Under the pieces are notes generated by a model. The model searched no databases and had not been told where the DNA came from. It worked only from the letters and a program-made list of their open reading frames with translations. Shown here in pieces: positions 8,543-22,098 of a DNA stretch of 64,000 nucleotides; within the stretch, counting starts at the first letter, position 1; each line of letters opens with the position of its first letter. A program made the position numbers and the translations under genes. Source of the stretch: Blautia pseudococcoides (GTDB lineage Bacteria > Bacillota > Clostridia > Lachnospirales > Lachnospiraceae); the NCBI RefSeq assembly GCF_001689125.2, contig NZ_CP015405.2:3788501-3852500 (forward strand). The letters are read 5' to 3'.

Positions 8543-9622
8543 TTATCTGTGGTACAGCCTGTTGTAATATGCCAGAGAATAGTGATACAACTCGTCTCTG
8601 GCAATCTCTTCTTTTACAGGGTCCGGGGATTCTGTCATGATCCACGCCATCATTCTGCCGTTCTCACCAAAGTGGTCCACATAGTCACGGACCGCCGCTC
8701 GGATCTGCTTTTCCTCCCAGTCAGCGCCAATATTGATAGGGAAGCAGAAGGTCATCTGTTTTCCATAGGTATTGTGCAGAAAATCCGGGTCATTGGCATT
8801 TGCCTGGGGTGTCCACATATCAATCCCCATCTCCAGCATTTCCGGCACGTACTGCATATTGCGTCCGCAGGAATGCAGTTCTATGAATCTGCCCTGGTCC
8901 TTCACAAATTTCAGATAACGGGCTGTCGCAGGCATAAGCTGTTCCCGGAACATTTCGTTTGAGAAAAATCCGCTACGCTGCGTTCCCCAGTCATCATGAT
9001 AGAGAACACCGTCCACTCTGCCGTAGTATTTGAAAATCCGGTCTGTACTCTCAATCTTATAGTCCGCCATCTTCTGGAAAAACTCCTCCAGAAGCTCCGG
9101 CTCCTCATAGAAGGCGATCAGGGACTCGTCAAAGGGGATAAGCTCATGCAGCCTCTCAAAAATACCTTCCACGCACTCGTAAATATGGGGCCTGTCAGGG
9201 TCCATGGCTTTTTGGAGCTTCTCACCGTCGGCTTTAAAGTCCACAACAGACAGATCCGGCCAGGGAAGTTCCTCTTTCCAATTGGCAAAGTCAGAGATGG
9301 TGCGGGTTCCCGGACGGGTGATCATACCGTTGATCCCCTCCACCATGAACCAGTCCACCCCCCACCAGTCATAACCATCCACCTCCGGCACCGGATGTTC
9401 TTCCATGGCGTCCGGCCAAACCGTGTTGGATTCATAGAAATAAGCCGGCATCCAGTAAGGTTTCTCCCCTTTTACACACCGGATATAATTTTCTCTGACA
9501 CTGATAGGGCGCTCTCCTATAGGCGGTTTGGGCTGCTGGAAAATCCATGGAAAGCTTCCCTCTGCCTGCCAGTGTTTGGAATAATCCCTGTTTGCCGCTG
9601 TCTGCATAAATTTCGATACCAT
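8543..9622 (-). CDS. Uroporphyrinogen decarboxylase (URO-D) family methyltransferase-like protein
   Basis: A 359-residue cytoplasmic protein of the URO-D superfamily. The segment HDDWGTQRS (about 207-215) and the ELHSCGRN motif (about 246-253) resemble the zinc-binding His-x-Cys of corrinoid methyltransferases such as MtaA, rather than heme-pathway HemE. No corrinoid protein or activating enzyme is adjacent. AGGAGG stands 8 bases before the ATG. The LacI-family gene upstream ends 194 bases away and may control it, suggesting a role tied to a sugar-like or methoxylated substrate (inference). True uroporphyrinogen decarboxylase activity is unlikely. Confidence 0.8.
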   Translation of the reverse strand: MVSKFMQTAANRDYSKHWQAEGSFPWIFQQPKPPIGERPISVRENYIRCVKGEKPYWMPAYFYESNTVWPDAMEEHPVPEVDGYDWWGVDWFMVEGINGMITRPGTRTISDFANWKEELPWPDLSVVDFKADGEKLQKAMDPDRPHIYECVEGIFERLHELIPFDESLIAFYEEPELLEEFFQKMADYKIESTDRIFKYYGRVDGVLYHDDWGTQRSGFFSNEMFREQLMPATARYLKFVKDQGRFIELHSCGRNMQYVPEMLEMGIDMWTPQANANDPDFLHNTYGKQMTFCFPINIGADWEEKQIRAAVRDYVDHFGENGRMMAWIMTESPDPVKEEIARDELYHYSLAYYNRLYHR

Positions 9623-9714
9623 ACAAAATACCTCCTGTCCTTTTTACCCGGTATAGCGCTGAACATCTGCCGAAGCAGACCGCAGTCGTATTCCGGTCAT
9701 CTCTGCTGCATTCT

Positions 9715-9743
9715 TATTTAAATATTATTGTAGTCAATCTCAA
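9715..9743 (-). promoter_or_regulatory. Possible promoter of the URO-D-family gene
   Basis: TTGAGA, a 17-base spacer and TAAATA on the minus strand, within the 194-base gap after the LacI-type gene. Confidence 0.4.
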
Positions 9744-9816
9744 CAGAAGATGATAGAGTTCTTCATTACAAAAATGCAAAGTTAAAAAACTCCAATTTTG
9801 TATGGTGCATACCAAC

Positions 9817-10881
<1,065 letters not shown>

Positions 10882-10970
10882 TTATATTGCCATATCGCCG
10901 GAAAGCCCGCAATGGATTATTATAACGTTACTTTTCACAGGCCGCTGTCACGGAGCCAACCGTAACATTA

Positions 10971-11852
10971 TCACATATCCTGGTCTTTGGCCGGTGCCGG
11001 CGTCTCCTCCGCGGCGGAATTTGCCAGAATAACGGCTGTCAGAATGATGACGCATCCCAGTACCATGCGCAGCGTGATCCTCTCATGGAGTATCACCACG
11101 GAAAACAAAGTTCCAAAGACGGATTCCATGGACAGTATAATGGCAGCCTTTGTCTCATCCACGTATTTCTGACACGCAGTCTGGAGCAGGTAGCAGACGG
11201 TTGTGCTGATGATGCCAAGATAGAGGACACTCCCCCATCCTTTTGCCGTAATCTGAAAATGCACCTGCCCGGACGCAGCCATGAATACCAGAGATAAAAT
11301 ACCGGCTGTACACATCTGGATAAAATTCAGCACAGAGGCCCTGTATTTCTTCACAAAGATACTGGTCAGAAAAATCTGAAAGGCAAATCCCACTGCGCAT
11401 ATAAGTGTCAGTCCGTCACCAAGACCCAGGGATAAATCTTTGTCCAGTGACAAAAGGCCCACCCCCGCTATGGCCAGCACCGCCCCTGCTATGCCCCTGT
11501 ATCCTATCTTTTTCCGGCAGATCAAAAAAGCGATAAAGGGGACGAGCACCACATTCGTTGCCGTGAGAAACGCGTTTTTTGACGGAGTCGTATACTGCAG
11601 CCCTATGATCTGGAGAGAGAATCCCAGAAAAAGGGCGGCTCCCATAAGTGCTCCTGCGGTCAGTTCCTCCTTTTTTATCCCTTTCAGACTGCGGATGCTG
11701 ATCCCCCCCATGAGCACTGAGGCCAAAAGGAAACGGATCGCCATGATCTGAAAAGGCAGCAAGCTGTCAAGCGCCATATCACTGGCTACAAATCCCCCTC
11801 CCCAGATAACGGTAACTACCACCAGCCCTGCAATTGCCGTATATTTTTTCAT
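10971..11852 (-). CDS. EamA/DMT-family transporter
   Basis: A 293-residue inner-membrane protein with ten predicted membrane segments in two EamA repeats. GGGFVASDMALDSLLPFQIM near the start and SMESVFGTLFSVVILHERIT near residue 240 are the conserved repeat motifs. The family exports or takes up small metabolites and amino acids; the substrate is unknown. GAGGTGATCT precedes the ATG, 8 bases after the M42 peptidase stop, so the two are probably co-transcribed. Confidence 0.88.
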   Translation of the reverse strand: MKKYTAIAGLVVVTVIWGGGFVASDMALDSLLPFQIMAIRFLLASVLMGGISIRSLKGIKKEELTAGALMGAALFLGFSLQIIGLQYTTPSKNAFLTATNVVLVPFIAFLICRKKIGYRGIAGAVLAIAGVGLLSLDKDLSLGLGDGLTLICAVGFAFQIFLTSIFVKKYRASVLNFIQMCTAGILSLVFMAASGQVHFQITAKGWGSVLYLGIISTTVCYLLQTACQKYVDETKAAIILSMESVFGTLFSVVILHERITLRMVLGCVIILTAVILANSAAEETPAPAKDQDM

Positions 11853-11860
11853 AGATCACC

Positions 11861-12907
11861 TCATCCTTCCAGGGGCTTCAGACAAATATCAGGCCCAATC
11901 CCGCATAAAAATTCTGCAAGTACATCAATACAGCCCTGCACGTCCTCCATACTGCACACCTCTGCCGGATTGTGCATATACCGAAGAGGTATGGACATAA
12001 CTGTGGTGGGAATCCCCCTGCCTGCCACATGAATGGCATCTGCATCCGTACAGGTCCTGCCGCAGCCGTTCTCCCACTGGTACTTTATGTCCAGATTCTG
12101 TGCAGCTTTTTTAAGCCGCCCCACCAGCATTTTATGGCTGAAGGAATTCTGCAGGAAAACAGGTCCTCCGCCCAGAAGGATCTCCCCGTTTTCAATGGCC
12201 CTTGCGCCCTCATAATCACTGGTATATGTCACATCCACCACAACTGCCAGGGTGGGGGCGATACGGGACGCGCACCAGGAAGCCCCGTGTTTTGTTAGCT
12301 CCTCCCCCACGGTGGCCGCTGCATAGACACCGCATGTACAGCCCTGCTCCTTTGCTTTTTTCGCCGCTTCCAGGATGATGTACCCGCCCAGGCGGTTGTC
12401 AAGGCCCCTGGCGCAGAGCCTGTCATTTAAAAGCTCTCTGTGATCCGTGTCAAAGATCACCGGGTCCCCGCACGCTGCGGCAGCCATGGCGTCTTCCTTT
12501 GAAACCGCTCCGATATCAATGATGATATCTGTGATCTCCAACTCTTTCTTGTTCAGGGAACTGTGGTTGCGGACTGCACCGTAAACCACATTTCCCTCAT
12601 GCATAACTCTGACCTTCTGCCCAGGATAAGTGCCCGGATAAATACCGCCCGCCTTGGATACATGGAGCATTCCTTTTTCCGTAATATGTGACACCATGAG
12701 GCCAATCTCATCCATATGGGCAGACAGCATGACTTTGACCTTTGACGCCGGGTTTATAACACTCACCACATCGGCGATTTCATCCGTGTAGATCTCATCT
12801 GCAAATTCCCCTGCGTATTTAATGACCTTTTGCTGGATCTCCTCCTCAAAACCGGAAACAGAGGCTGTTTCCAGCAGCCCGTATAAAAATTCTCTGCTCA
12901 TATTCAT
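11861..12907 (-). CDS. M42-family metallopeptidase (deblocking/glutamyl aminopeptidase type)
   Basis: A 348-residue cytoplasmic zinc peptidase. Metal ligands are visible: His64 and Asp66 in AHMDEIG, Asp170 in GLDNRLGGY, Glu202-Glu203 in TVGEELTKHGA (catalytic Glu), Asp225 in VVDVT, and His in YMHNPAEVC near residue 310. The family forms large self-compartmentalised complexes that trim peptides from the N-terminus. It lies between a MATE exporter and an EamA transporter in one minus-strand run. Confidence 0.9.
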   Translation of the reverse strand: MNMSREFLYGLLETASVSGFEEEIQQKVIKYAGEFADEIYTDEIADVVSVINPASKVKVMLSAHMDEIGLMVSHITEKGMLHVSKAGGIYPGTYPGQKVRVMHEGNVVYGAVRNHSSLNKKELEITDIIIDIGAVSKEDAMAAAACGDPVIFDTDHRELLNDRLCARGLDNRLGGYIILEAAKKAKEQGCTCGVYAAATVGEELTKHGASWCASRIAPTLAVVVDVTYTSDYEGARAIENGEILLGGGPVFLQNSFSHKMLVGRLKKAAQNLDIKYQWENGCGRTCTDADAIHVAGRGIPTTVMSIPLRYMHNPAEVCSMEDVQGCIDVLAEFLCGIGPDICLKPLEG

Positions 12908-12936
12908 CTTTCCTTTTCAAATTTATCATCTCTTAC

Positions 12937-14304
12937 TCATCCGTTCTGTGCCGCTTCCAGTATTCGCTCACGCTTTCTGTTGATCCGGTAATATAATCCG
13001 GCACTGAGCAGGAACCTGGATATCTGATCCACTGCAATAATGATCCAGATGGCCGTCAAAGGCAGGCCCAGTACATAGGCGGCCAGCATACACAGCGGAA
13101 TCCTCACGATCCAAATACCAAATCCCGCCACCAGCATAGGGGCATTCTTGTAGCCCATGGCCCTGATGGTCCCGTTGTAAATCCTGGACAGATTCTGAGG
13201 TATCTGGATAAATCCCATAACAAACACATACACAACACCTATGGCCTGCAGCTCAGGCTTATCCGTCATCAGTGTCATAAAGAACTGGGGCAGAACGATC
13301 AGGAGCACAGAGGTAATTGAACTGATGACCACCCCGACTTTTAACAGCTCTTTGAAATAAACCCTGCGCAGTTCCTCATCCTGCCTGCCAATAGCCCTGG
13401 CGGCCAGCGTGGTGGACGCTGTGCTGAAACCAATAGCCGGCATCTCCGTGATCTCCTCCGCCTGTATGCCGAGCTGGTATGCGGCAAATGCCTGGTTTCC
13501 GTAAAACAGGATCACCTTGCTCAAAATAATGGCAGAAAACTGCCAGAACATACTCTCCAGCGCTGCCGGGATCCCTGTGGTGTAGATTTCGTTAATACAC
13601 CGTCTGTCAAAACTGAAGAACCTGTGGGCCGCGGGCATTTTCCGAAACAGCCCGCCCTTCTTTTTATACAGCAGATACAGCCCGGTGCACGCACCCACTG
13701 CCTGGGCTGTCACAAGAGCTGTGGCCGCGCCTTTGATCCCCATACCCGGAATGCCGAACGCACCGAAGATAAAACAGTAGCCGCAGATGATATTGACCAC
13801 ATTCATGAGCACCGCAATATACATAGGCACTTTCGTGTTGCCGTATCCCTGGAAAGAAGCTGTCACCACTGTCATGATCACCACAAAGGGAAAACCGAAC
13901 ACAATGGTCTTCATATACCCCTGGGCCAGGGAAAGGATCTGGGCATCCTTTGAGAAAAACCCCAGAAAAAGCGGTGCCTGAAAATACAGCACCACCTGGA
14001 AGACAAGTACAATGATCAGTTCCGTGAGCATGGTCTGCTCCGCGATTTTCCTGCACTCCTGGTGCCTGCCCCCGCCGTACGCCCGGGCGATCAGGACCGT
14101 GGCTCCAATGGCCACACCCTTATAAAAACACCATAAAGTATCCGTGATCCGGATACAGATCCCCTGTGCGGAAATGTCGTTTGCAAGCAGCCGTCCCACC
14201 ATAGCCGTGATCACCAGGTTCGCTGAAATTTGAAGTATGTTTTCCAGTATCATCGGAATAATGATTTGATAAATCTCTCGTTTTATAGCCTTTTTTCCGT
14301 ACAC
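12937..14304 (-). CDS. MATE-family multidrug efflux protein
   Basis: A 455-residue membrane protein with twelve segments and the MATE signature regions (NLVITAMVGRLL, IGFSTASTTLAARAIGR). The frame is open to 14364 and contains an ATG at 14316, but GGAGG lies 5 bases before GTG 14304 and overlaps the ATG, so GTG is the more likely start (VYGKKAIKREI). A terminator separates it from the upstream galactoside operon. It probably expels cationic compounds with a sodium or proton gradient. Confidence 0.9.
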   Translation of the reverse strand: MYGKKAIKREIYQIIIPMILENILQISANLVITAMVGRLLANDISAQGICIRITDTLWCFYKGVAIGATVLIARAYGGGRHQECRKIAEQTMLTELIIVLVFQVVLYFQAPLFLGFFSKDAQILSLAQGYMKTIVFGFPFVVIMTVVTASFQGYGNTKVPMYIAVLMNVVNIICGYCFIFGAFGIPGMGIKGAATALVTAQAVGACTGLYLLYKKKGGLFRKMPAAHRFFSFDRRCINEIYTTGIPAALESMFWQFSAIILSKVILFYGNQAFAAYQLGIQAEEITEMPAIGFSTASTTLAARAIGRQDEELRRVYFKELLKVGVVISSITSVLLIVLPQFFMTLMTDKPELQAIGVVYVFVMGFIQIPQNLSRIYNGTIRAMGYKNAPMLVAGFGIWIVRIPLCMLAAYVLGLPLTAIWIIIAVDQISRFLLSAGLYYRINRKRERILEAAQNG

Positions 14305-14323
14305 AGAAACCTCCATCCTTTTT

Positions 14324-14360
14324 AAAACGGGTGTTTGAATATGCTTCAGACACCCGTTTT
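14324..14360 (-). terminator. Terminator of the galactoside operon
   Basis: AAAACGGGTGT and ACACCCGTTTT form 11-base arms with a 15-base loop, 27 bases after the binding-protein stop. Confidence 0.9.
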
Positions 14361-14386
14361 GCAATGTTCTATTTATGAATATACTG

Positions 14387-15682
14387 CTATTTTCCGAATT
14401 TGGCTTTCATTTCCTCCTGCTCCCCATTCAGAACCTCTGTGGGGTCACCATTGTTCAGCATGACTTTTGCCATGGAATTCTTGGACATCTCCAGCGCCTC
14501 CGCAAAGTTGGCAGTGTAGTTTACCTGAGGAACCGTCTTTCCGATCTCTGTAAACAGGTCAAAAATCTGCTGGCCTCCGAAGAAATCGTCGCCCTCTTTG
14601 AACACGTCAGACTCCAGTGCTTTCAGGTAAGAGGGGTACAGTCCGTAATTCCGGAATCCTTCCACATTGGCGTCCACATCCTCCATAACGAATTTTACAA
14701 ATGCTTTGGAAGCCTCCGCGCTTTTGCTGGCTGAGGGGACTGCCAGGACAGAACCGCCGTTGGATGCGCCCTGGGCCTCCTGGTCTGCCTGGAATTTTGG
14801 GAGGGGCATTACCGCCCACTTGCCGTCCTGGTCAGGAACCGCGTCTTTGATGGAACCGACCATCCATACTGCATCCGCGATGCACGCGAACTTGTCCGCG
14901 CCCATACCGGCCACCATATCGTCCCAGGAGGAATTGTTGAACGTAATGCCTGCATCGTACATTTTCTTACAGGTCTCCATGGCCTGGACTGAAGCCTCAG
15001 AATCCACCTGGGTACTGCCGTCCTTGTCAAAGTAGAAGCCGCCGCCCTCCATCATGAGAAGTCTGTAAGTGGTATCATTTCTGGATTCTGCCATGCAGAG
15101 CATATCAGCGCCCGTTTTTTCCTTTAATACTTTTCCCGCCTCAATGAAATCATCCCAGGTCACAATGTCTTCTGCCTTGATCCCTGCCTGCTCGAACAGG
15201 TCGCTTCTGTAGAACATGCCGCAGGGGCCGGAATCCCAGGGATAAGCAATGACTTTGCCGTCAACGGTACACTCTGACATTTTAATAGGAAAGAAATCGT
15301 CAGGGTTGATCATATCCGTGAACTCTTCAAATTTTCCGGGGAACTTTTCTCCGAATTTTGCCATCTGCTCACCCTCAATGGAGACAATATCCGGAAGCCC
15401 GATACCGGACTGCAGGCAGGTGGTCATCTTCTGATACACCTGGTCCACGCCCATCTCCTCAAAATTAAAGGTTACATCCGGGTTCTCCTCCTGGAATTTC
15501 TCTGACCACGCTTCTAAATGGGCCAGTGCCACGTCCCAGCTCCAGATCGTGATCTCCCCGGAAAGACCGCCTTCCTTGTCACCGGACGCATCTTTGCCGG
15601 CTCCTCCGCCTCCGCCGCATGCTGTCAGAGACAATGCCATCACTGCTGCTGTTACCATTGCTGCTGCTTGTTTCTTTTTCAT
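14387..15682 (-). CDS. Sugar ABC transporter substrate-binding lipoprotein
   Basis: A 431-residue secreted lipoprotein. The signal ends with lipobox LTAC (Cys22) and a glycine-rich linker follows. The mature part is a family-1 extracellular solute-binding protein (EITIWSWD, DIVSIEGEQMAKFGE, VIAYPWDSGPCGMFYRSDLFEQAGI). AGGAGG precedes the ATG. Last gene of the operon LacI, beta-galactosidase, two permeases, binding protein. Its place indicates that it captures lactose or another galactoside (inference). Confidence 0.93.
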   Translation of the reverse strand: MKKKQAAAMVTAAVMALSLTACGGGGGAGKDASGDKEGGLSGEITIWSWDVALAHLEAWSEKFQEENPDVTFNFEEMGVDQVYQKMTTCLQSGIGLPDIVSIEGEQMAKFGEKFPGKFEEFTDMINPDDFFPIKMSECTVDGKVIAYPWDSGPCGMFYRSDLFEQAGIKAEDIVTWDDFIEAGKVLKEKTGADMLCMAESRNDTTYRLLMMEGGGFYFDKDGSTQVDSEASVQAMETCKKMYDAGITFNNSSWDDMVAGMGADKFACIADAVWMVGSIKDAVPDQDGKWAVMPLPKFQADQEAQGASNGGSVLAVPSASKSAEASKAFVKFVMEDVDANVEGFRNYGLYPSYLKALESDVFKEGDDFFGGQQIFDLFTEIGKTVPQVNYTANFAEALEMSKNSMAKVMLNNGDPTEVLNGEQEEMKAKFGK

Positions 15683-15721
15683 ATTTATATCCTCCTAAAT
15701 TTTTTTACAGAACCAGACGCA

Positions 15722-16561
15722 CTACTCTTTCACCGCTCCGCCCATAACACCTGCCACAAACTGTTTCTGGAATACCAGAAAGATGATCATGATCGGCAGT
15801 ACCGCGCAGACCGTTGCCAGCATGATCACACCGTAGTCTTTTCTCCACACCACGCCGTCCAGCATAGCCAGCGCTACCGGGAAGTTGTACATGGATTTTG
15901 TACTGAGAATGATCAACGGCCACATAAAGTTGTTCCACATACTCATAAACATATAGATTCCAAGGGCACCCACCGCAGGTTTCTGGGAGGGAAGCACCAC
16001 CTTCAGAAAAATGCCGATCTCCCCGCAGCCGTCTATTCTGGCTGCCTCGATCAGGGAAGTTGGAAATGCCAGCATATTCTGCCGCATCAGAAAGATACCA
16101 AAGGCTCCCGCAAGACCGGGAAGCACCACTGCCTGATACGTGTTGGCCCAGCCGATGTTGTTCATCAGCGTGAACAGAGGCACATACATGACCTGGGCGG
16201 GAATCATCATGGTTATCATGATCAGACCGAACAGCAGTCCCTTCCCTTTGAATTCAAACTTCGCCAGCGCATATCCCGCCATGGAATGCAGTACAATGGC
16301 AAGGGCTGTATAGCTGACTGTCATAATGGTGGAATTCGTAAGTATCCTCACAAGGTCCATCTTTTTGTTCAGGTTTGCGAAGTTTTCTGCCAGATGGGAA
16401 CCAAAAAACAGTTTTGGCGCCGCACTTAGGATCTCCGCATTGGTGTTCGTGGCGGATACGAACATAAAATAAAAGGGAAACAGGGAGATCAGTGCCGCAA
16501 TGGTCAGGAACACATAGGTAAAAATCTTGCGTCCGCTTATTTTCTTTCCTGTTGTTTTCAC
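15722..16561 (-). CDS. Sugar ABC permease, MalG type
   Basis: A 279-residue permease with six membrane segments and the EAA loop EAARIDGCGEIGIFLKVVLP at about residues 178-197, which contacts the ATPase. The start is a GTG at 16561, sharing its first base with the stop TAG of the MalF-type gene (TAGTG); GGAGGTGA lies 7 bases upstream. Works with the neighbouring permease. No ATPase is encoded in the operon. Confidence 0.92.
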   Translation of the reverse strand: MKTTGKKISGRKIFTYVFLTIAALISLFPFYFMFVSATNTNAEILSAAPKLFFGSHLAENFANLNKKMDLVRILTNSTIMTVSYTALAIVLHSMAGYALAKFEFKGKGLLFGLIMITMMIPAQVMYVPLFTLMNNIGWANTYQAVVLPGLAGAFGIFLMRQNMLAFPTSLIEAARIDGCGEIGIFLKVVLPSQKPAVGALGIYMFMSMWNNFMWPLIILSTKSMYNFPVALAMLDGVVWRKDYGVIMLATVCAVLPIMIIFLVFQKQFVAGVMGGAVKE

Positions 16562-17451
16562 TAATTGTCACCTCCGTTTGTAGCCTTGAACTGGACAAAG
16601 GACAGTATGCCTATGATGATCACCAGGGCATAACTGAGTGCTGCCGCATACCCGAATTTGTAGTAGGAAAATCCGGTGTTGTACAAATAATGCCCAATAG
16701 TTATCGTGGCATTGTCCGGCCCTCCTTTTGTCAGTACAAAGGACTCGTCAAACAACTGCAGGGTTCCGATGGTGGAGGTGATGCTCACAAAGAGGATAAT
16801 GGATTTTACCATGGGAACCGTGATCCGGAAGAATTTCTGCAGGAAGGATGCCCCGTCCATATCCGCTGATTCATACAGCTCCGTGGGGATTCCCTTCAGG
16901 CCCGCGATCATGATGATGGTGTTATATCCGGTCCATCTCCAGGTAATGCCCATAATGACAACTGCCCTGGCGCCCCACACGGAGTTCAGCCAGTCCACAC
17001 CGCTCCAGCCTATAGACCGGAGAAGATGGTTTACCAGACCAAAATCCGTGTTGAACAGCAGTTTAAAGATCATAGCATATGCAACCAGTGCTGTAACAGA
17101 TGGCAGGAACACGCTGATCCGGTAACAAGTCCTGAATTTCAGGAAATTTTCCTCCACCAGAACGCCCAGCACCAGGGAAAGGATCACCATAACGGGTACC
17201 TGGATCGCCAGATAAATAAAAGTATTTCCCAGGGACTTCCAGAACACCGGGTCCCGGAACATGGTCACATAATTATTGAAGCCGCAGAACAGGTACTCCC
17301 CGCCCTCAAAATCATAGAAGCTCAGCCCCAGGGATTTTATTACCGGATAGACCATGAACACCCCAAACAGGACTATCATTGGCAGTAAAAATATATACGG
17401 CGCTGTTTTTTTGTTCACAAAGTTCTTTCTTTTTTCTTTTCCCCCAGCCAT
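16561..17451 (-). CDS. Sugar ABC permease, MalF type
   Basis: A 296-residue permease with six membrane segments after a basic N-terminus (MAGGKEKRKNFVNKK) and the EAA loop ELYESADMDGASFLQKFFRI at about 191-210. The start follows AAGGAAGG. It overlaps the MalG-type gene by one base at its end and lies 15 bases after lacZ, so it is in the same transcript. Forms the membrane channel for the galactoside importer. Confidence 0.92.
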   Translation of the reverse strand: MAGGKEKRKNFVNKKTAPYIFLLPMIVLFGVFMVYPVIKSLGLSFYDFEGGEYLFCGFNNYVTMFRDPVFWKSLGNTFIYLAIQVPVMVILSLVLGVLVEENFLKFRTCYRISVFLPSVTALVAYAMIFKLLFNTDFGLVNHLLRSIGWSGVDWLNSVWGARAVVIMGITWRWTGYNTIIMIAGLKGIPTELYESADMDGASFLQKFFRITVPMVKSIILFVSITSTIGTLQLFDESFVLTKGGPDNATITIGHYLYNTGFSYYKFGYAAALSYALVIIIGILSFVQFKATNGGDN

Positions 17452-17466
17452 TTTTGCCTTCCTTTC

Positions 17467-20664
<3,198 letters not shown>

Positions 20665-21690
20665 TTATTCAGGGCAGCTTTCCCTGAGAATCAATTGATT
20701 TGGTACGATTATCTTCAATCCCTGTTCCCTGTCGGTCCAGAGACATTCCATCAGTGTCTTGGCGGCCATCATTCCAATCAGGTCGTTATGCAGCTTCACG
20801 GTGGAAAGCGCCGGTGTCACAAAAGACGCTGCCTGGTCATCGTTGCAGCCGATGATAGCCACATCACCCGGAACAGATATTTTTTCCTCCACAAGAGCTT
20901 TCAAAAATCCGATCGCCATGGTATCGTTCTCTACAAATACGGCTCTGGGAAGCCTTCCCCGCCGGATGATCTCTTTTCCCAGCCTGTACCCAAACTGGGT
21001 GTGGTTGGACTGGGCAAGGTAAATGTATTTTTCGTCATATTTTTCCAGGCTTTTCATGATCTGGCGGAAATATAGAAACCGTTCATCCCTGTGAAGCTTT
21101 CCGTTGACTTCCAGCCCGTAGGTCCCCATATACCCAATGGTGTCAAACCCTTTTTTCAGGAACAGATCTATAGCTTTTTTTACAGCCTGCTTAAAATCAT
21201 TTACTACACAGTCGGCTGTAAGTTTCTCATCTCTTAGCTGAAAATCCGCACATACCACCGGCAGCCCGGAGTCCAGAACAGCCCGCCTGAATGCCTTCTT
21301 CTGATACCAAAGTGTGGAGTACCCCACAAAAACAAGCCCCTGGTAACCGGAAATTCTGGGTGCGCCCACATCCAGCATGGGCTCAAACACCTCTTTTACT
21401 TTGAACCCGTTTTTCTCCAGTTCCATTTTTATGTTCATGCGGATGACCTGATAAAATCTGTCTTCCACTTCCTCTGCCTCGCCGTACAGGAGCATAATAC
21501 CTATGGTCCCTCTTGTACCCTGTATAGCTGAATATTCAAAACATTTGTTGTATCCCAGTTCACCTGCTGCCTCCAGGATTCTTTCCCTTGTCTTCTGAGA
21601 GACGGAAAATGTAGAGTCATTTTTCAGAACCCTGGATACGGATGCAGCAGATACCCCGGCTCTCTGGGCGACATCCCGTATTGTAGCCAT
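20665..21690 (-). CDS. LacI-family regulator of the galactoside operon
   Basis: A 341-residue repressor. Helix-turn-helix MATIRDVAQRAGVSAASVSR, hinge, then a sugar-sensing domain with AVFVENDTMAIGF and VAIIGCNDDQAAS. It resembles EbgR/GalR-type regulators encoded beside beta-galactosidases. It is the first gene of the operon and probably represses its own transcript until a galactoside binds. GAGGTGGGGAT precedes the ATG. Confidence 0.93.
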   Translation of the reverse strand: MATIRDVAQRAGVSAASVSRVLKNDSTFSVSQKTRERILEAAGELGYNKCFEYSAIQGTRGTIGIMLLYGEAEEVEDRFYQVIRMNIKMELEKNGFKVKEVFEPMLDVGAPRISGYQGLVFVGYSTLWYQKKAFRRAVLDSGLPVVCADFQLRDEKLTADCVVNDFKQAVKKAIDLFLKKGFDTIGYMGTYGLEVNGKLHRDERFLYFRQIMKSLEKYDEKYIYLAQSNHTQFGYRLGKEIIRRGRLPRAVFVENDTMAIGFLKALVEEKISVPGDVAIIGCNDDQAASFVTPALSTVKLHNDLIGMMAAKTLMECLWTDREQGLKIIVPNQLILRESCPE

Positions 21691-21874
21691 ATCCCCACCT
21701 CTTAATTAACTTCACGCGTACGATCCGGTACTCACATTTACAGACAGCCGTCCATGCAGAACCACTTTCCGCGTCCTCCGAAAGGAACGTTCCTGCAATA
21801 AATGCAGTAAACATGCCGGCCTGCTGGATGGTCATCGCAACGGTCATATTGTTTAGTTAATATATTTATTATTT

Positions 21875-21889
21875 AGTAAATTTATTTGC
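21875..21889. promoter_or_regulatory. Candidate operator, AGTAAAT-type half-palindrome
   Basis: AGTAAATTTATTTGC lies just downstream of the galactoside operon start and matches the palindrome at 22080-22095 at all but its end. Likely a binding site for the LacI regulator or a UTRA regulator. Confidence 0.45.
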
Positions 21890-21904
21890 ATTCCTTACAT
21901 CCTC

Positions 21905-21933
21905 ACAATACTTGAAATAATAGAATTTGTCAA
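21905..21933 (-). promoter_or_regulatory. Promoter of the LacI-lacZ-transporter operon
   Basis: TTGACA, a 17-base spacer and TATTGT on the minus strand. The transcript would have a leader of about 205 bases. The remainder of the gap 21691-22098 holds the operator-like repeats and a terminator but no gene. Confidence 0.75.
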
Positions 21934-22037
21934 CAATACATTTAGGGTTTTTCTGCTATAATTGTACATATCGGATATTTTTATAAGTTTTATATAAATT
22001 TATACCCCTTATATTTAGTAAATCCACACAAAAGAAT

Positions 22038-22065
22038 AGGGCTGTTTTCGTCTAAAAACAGCCCT
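22038..22065 (-). terminator. Terminator after the SIS deglycase gene
   Basis: AGGGCTGTTTT and AAAACAGCCCT are perfect 11-base arms with a 6-base loop, 34 bases after the SIS gene stop. The T-run is short on both strands. Confidence 0.75.
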
Positions 22066-22079
22066 TTTCCTCTATAACT

Positions 22080-22095
22080 AGTAAATTTATTTACT
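22080..22095. promoter_or_regulatory. Perfect palindrome AGTAAAT-TT-ATTTACT
   Basis: Seven-base perfect arms around TT, just after the SIS gene stop. A half copy (AGTAAAT) is at 22017-22023 and a near copy at 21875-21889. Probably an operator; the protein is not known. Confidence 0.45.
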
Positions 22096-22098
22096 ATA

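Noticed and set aside
15518..16429. Open frame of 303 codons antisense to the sugar permease
   Set aside because: His/Gln-rich shadow of a clear MalG-type gene.
21617..21847. 76-codon minus-strand frame in the leader of the galactoside operon
   Set aside because: It overlaps the start of the LacI regulator in another frame, with no supporting ribosome site or homology.
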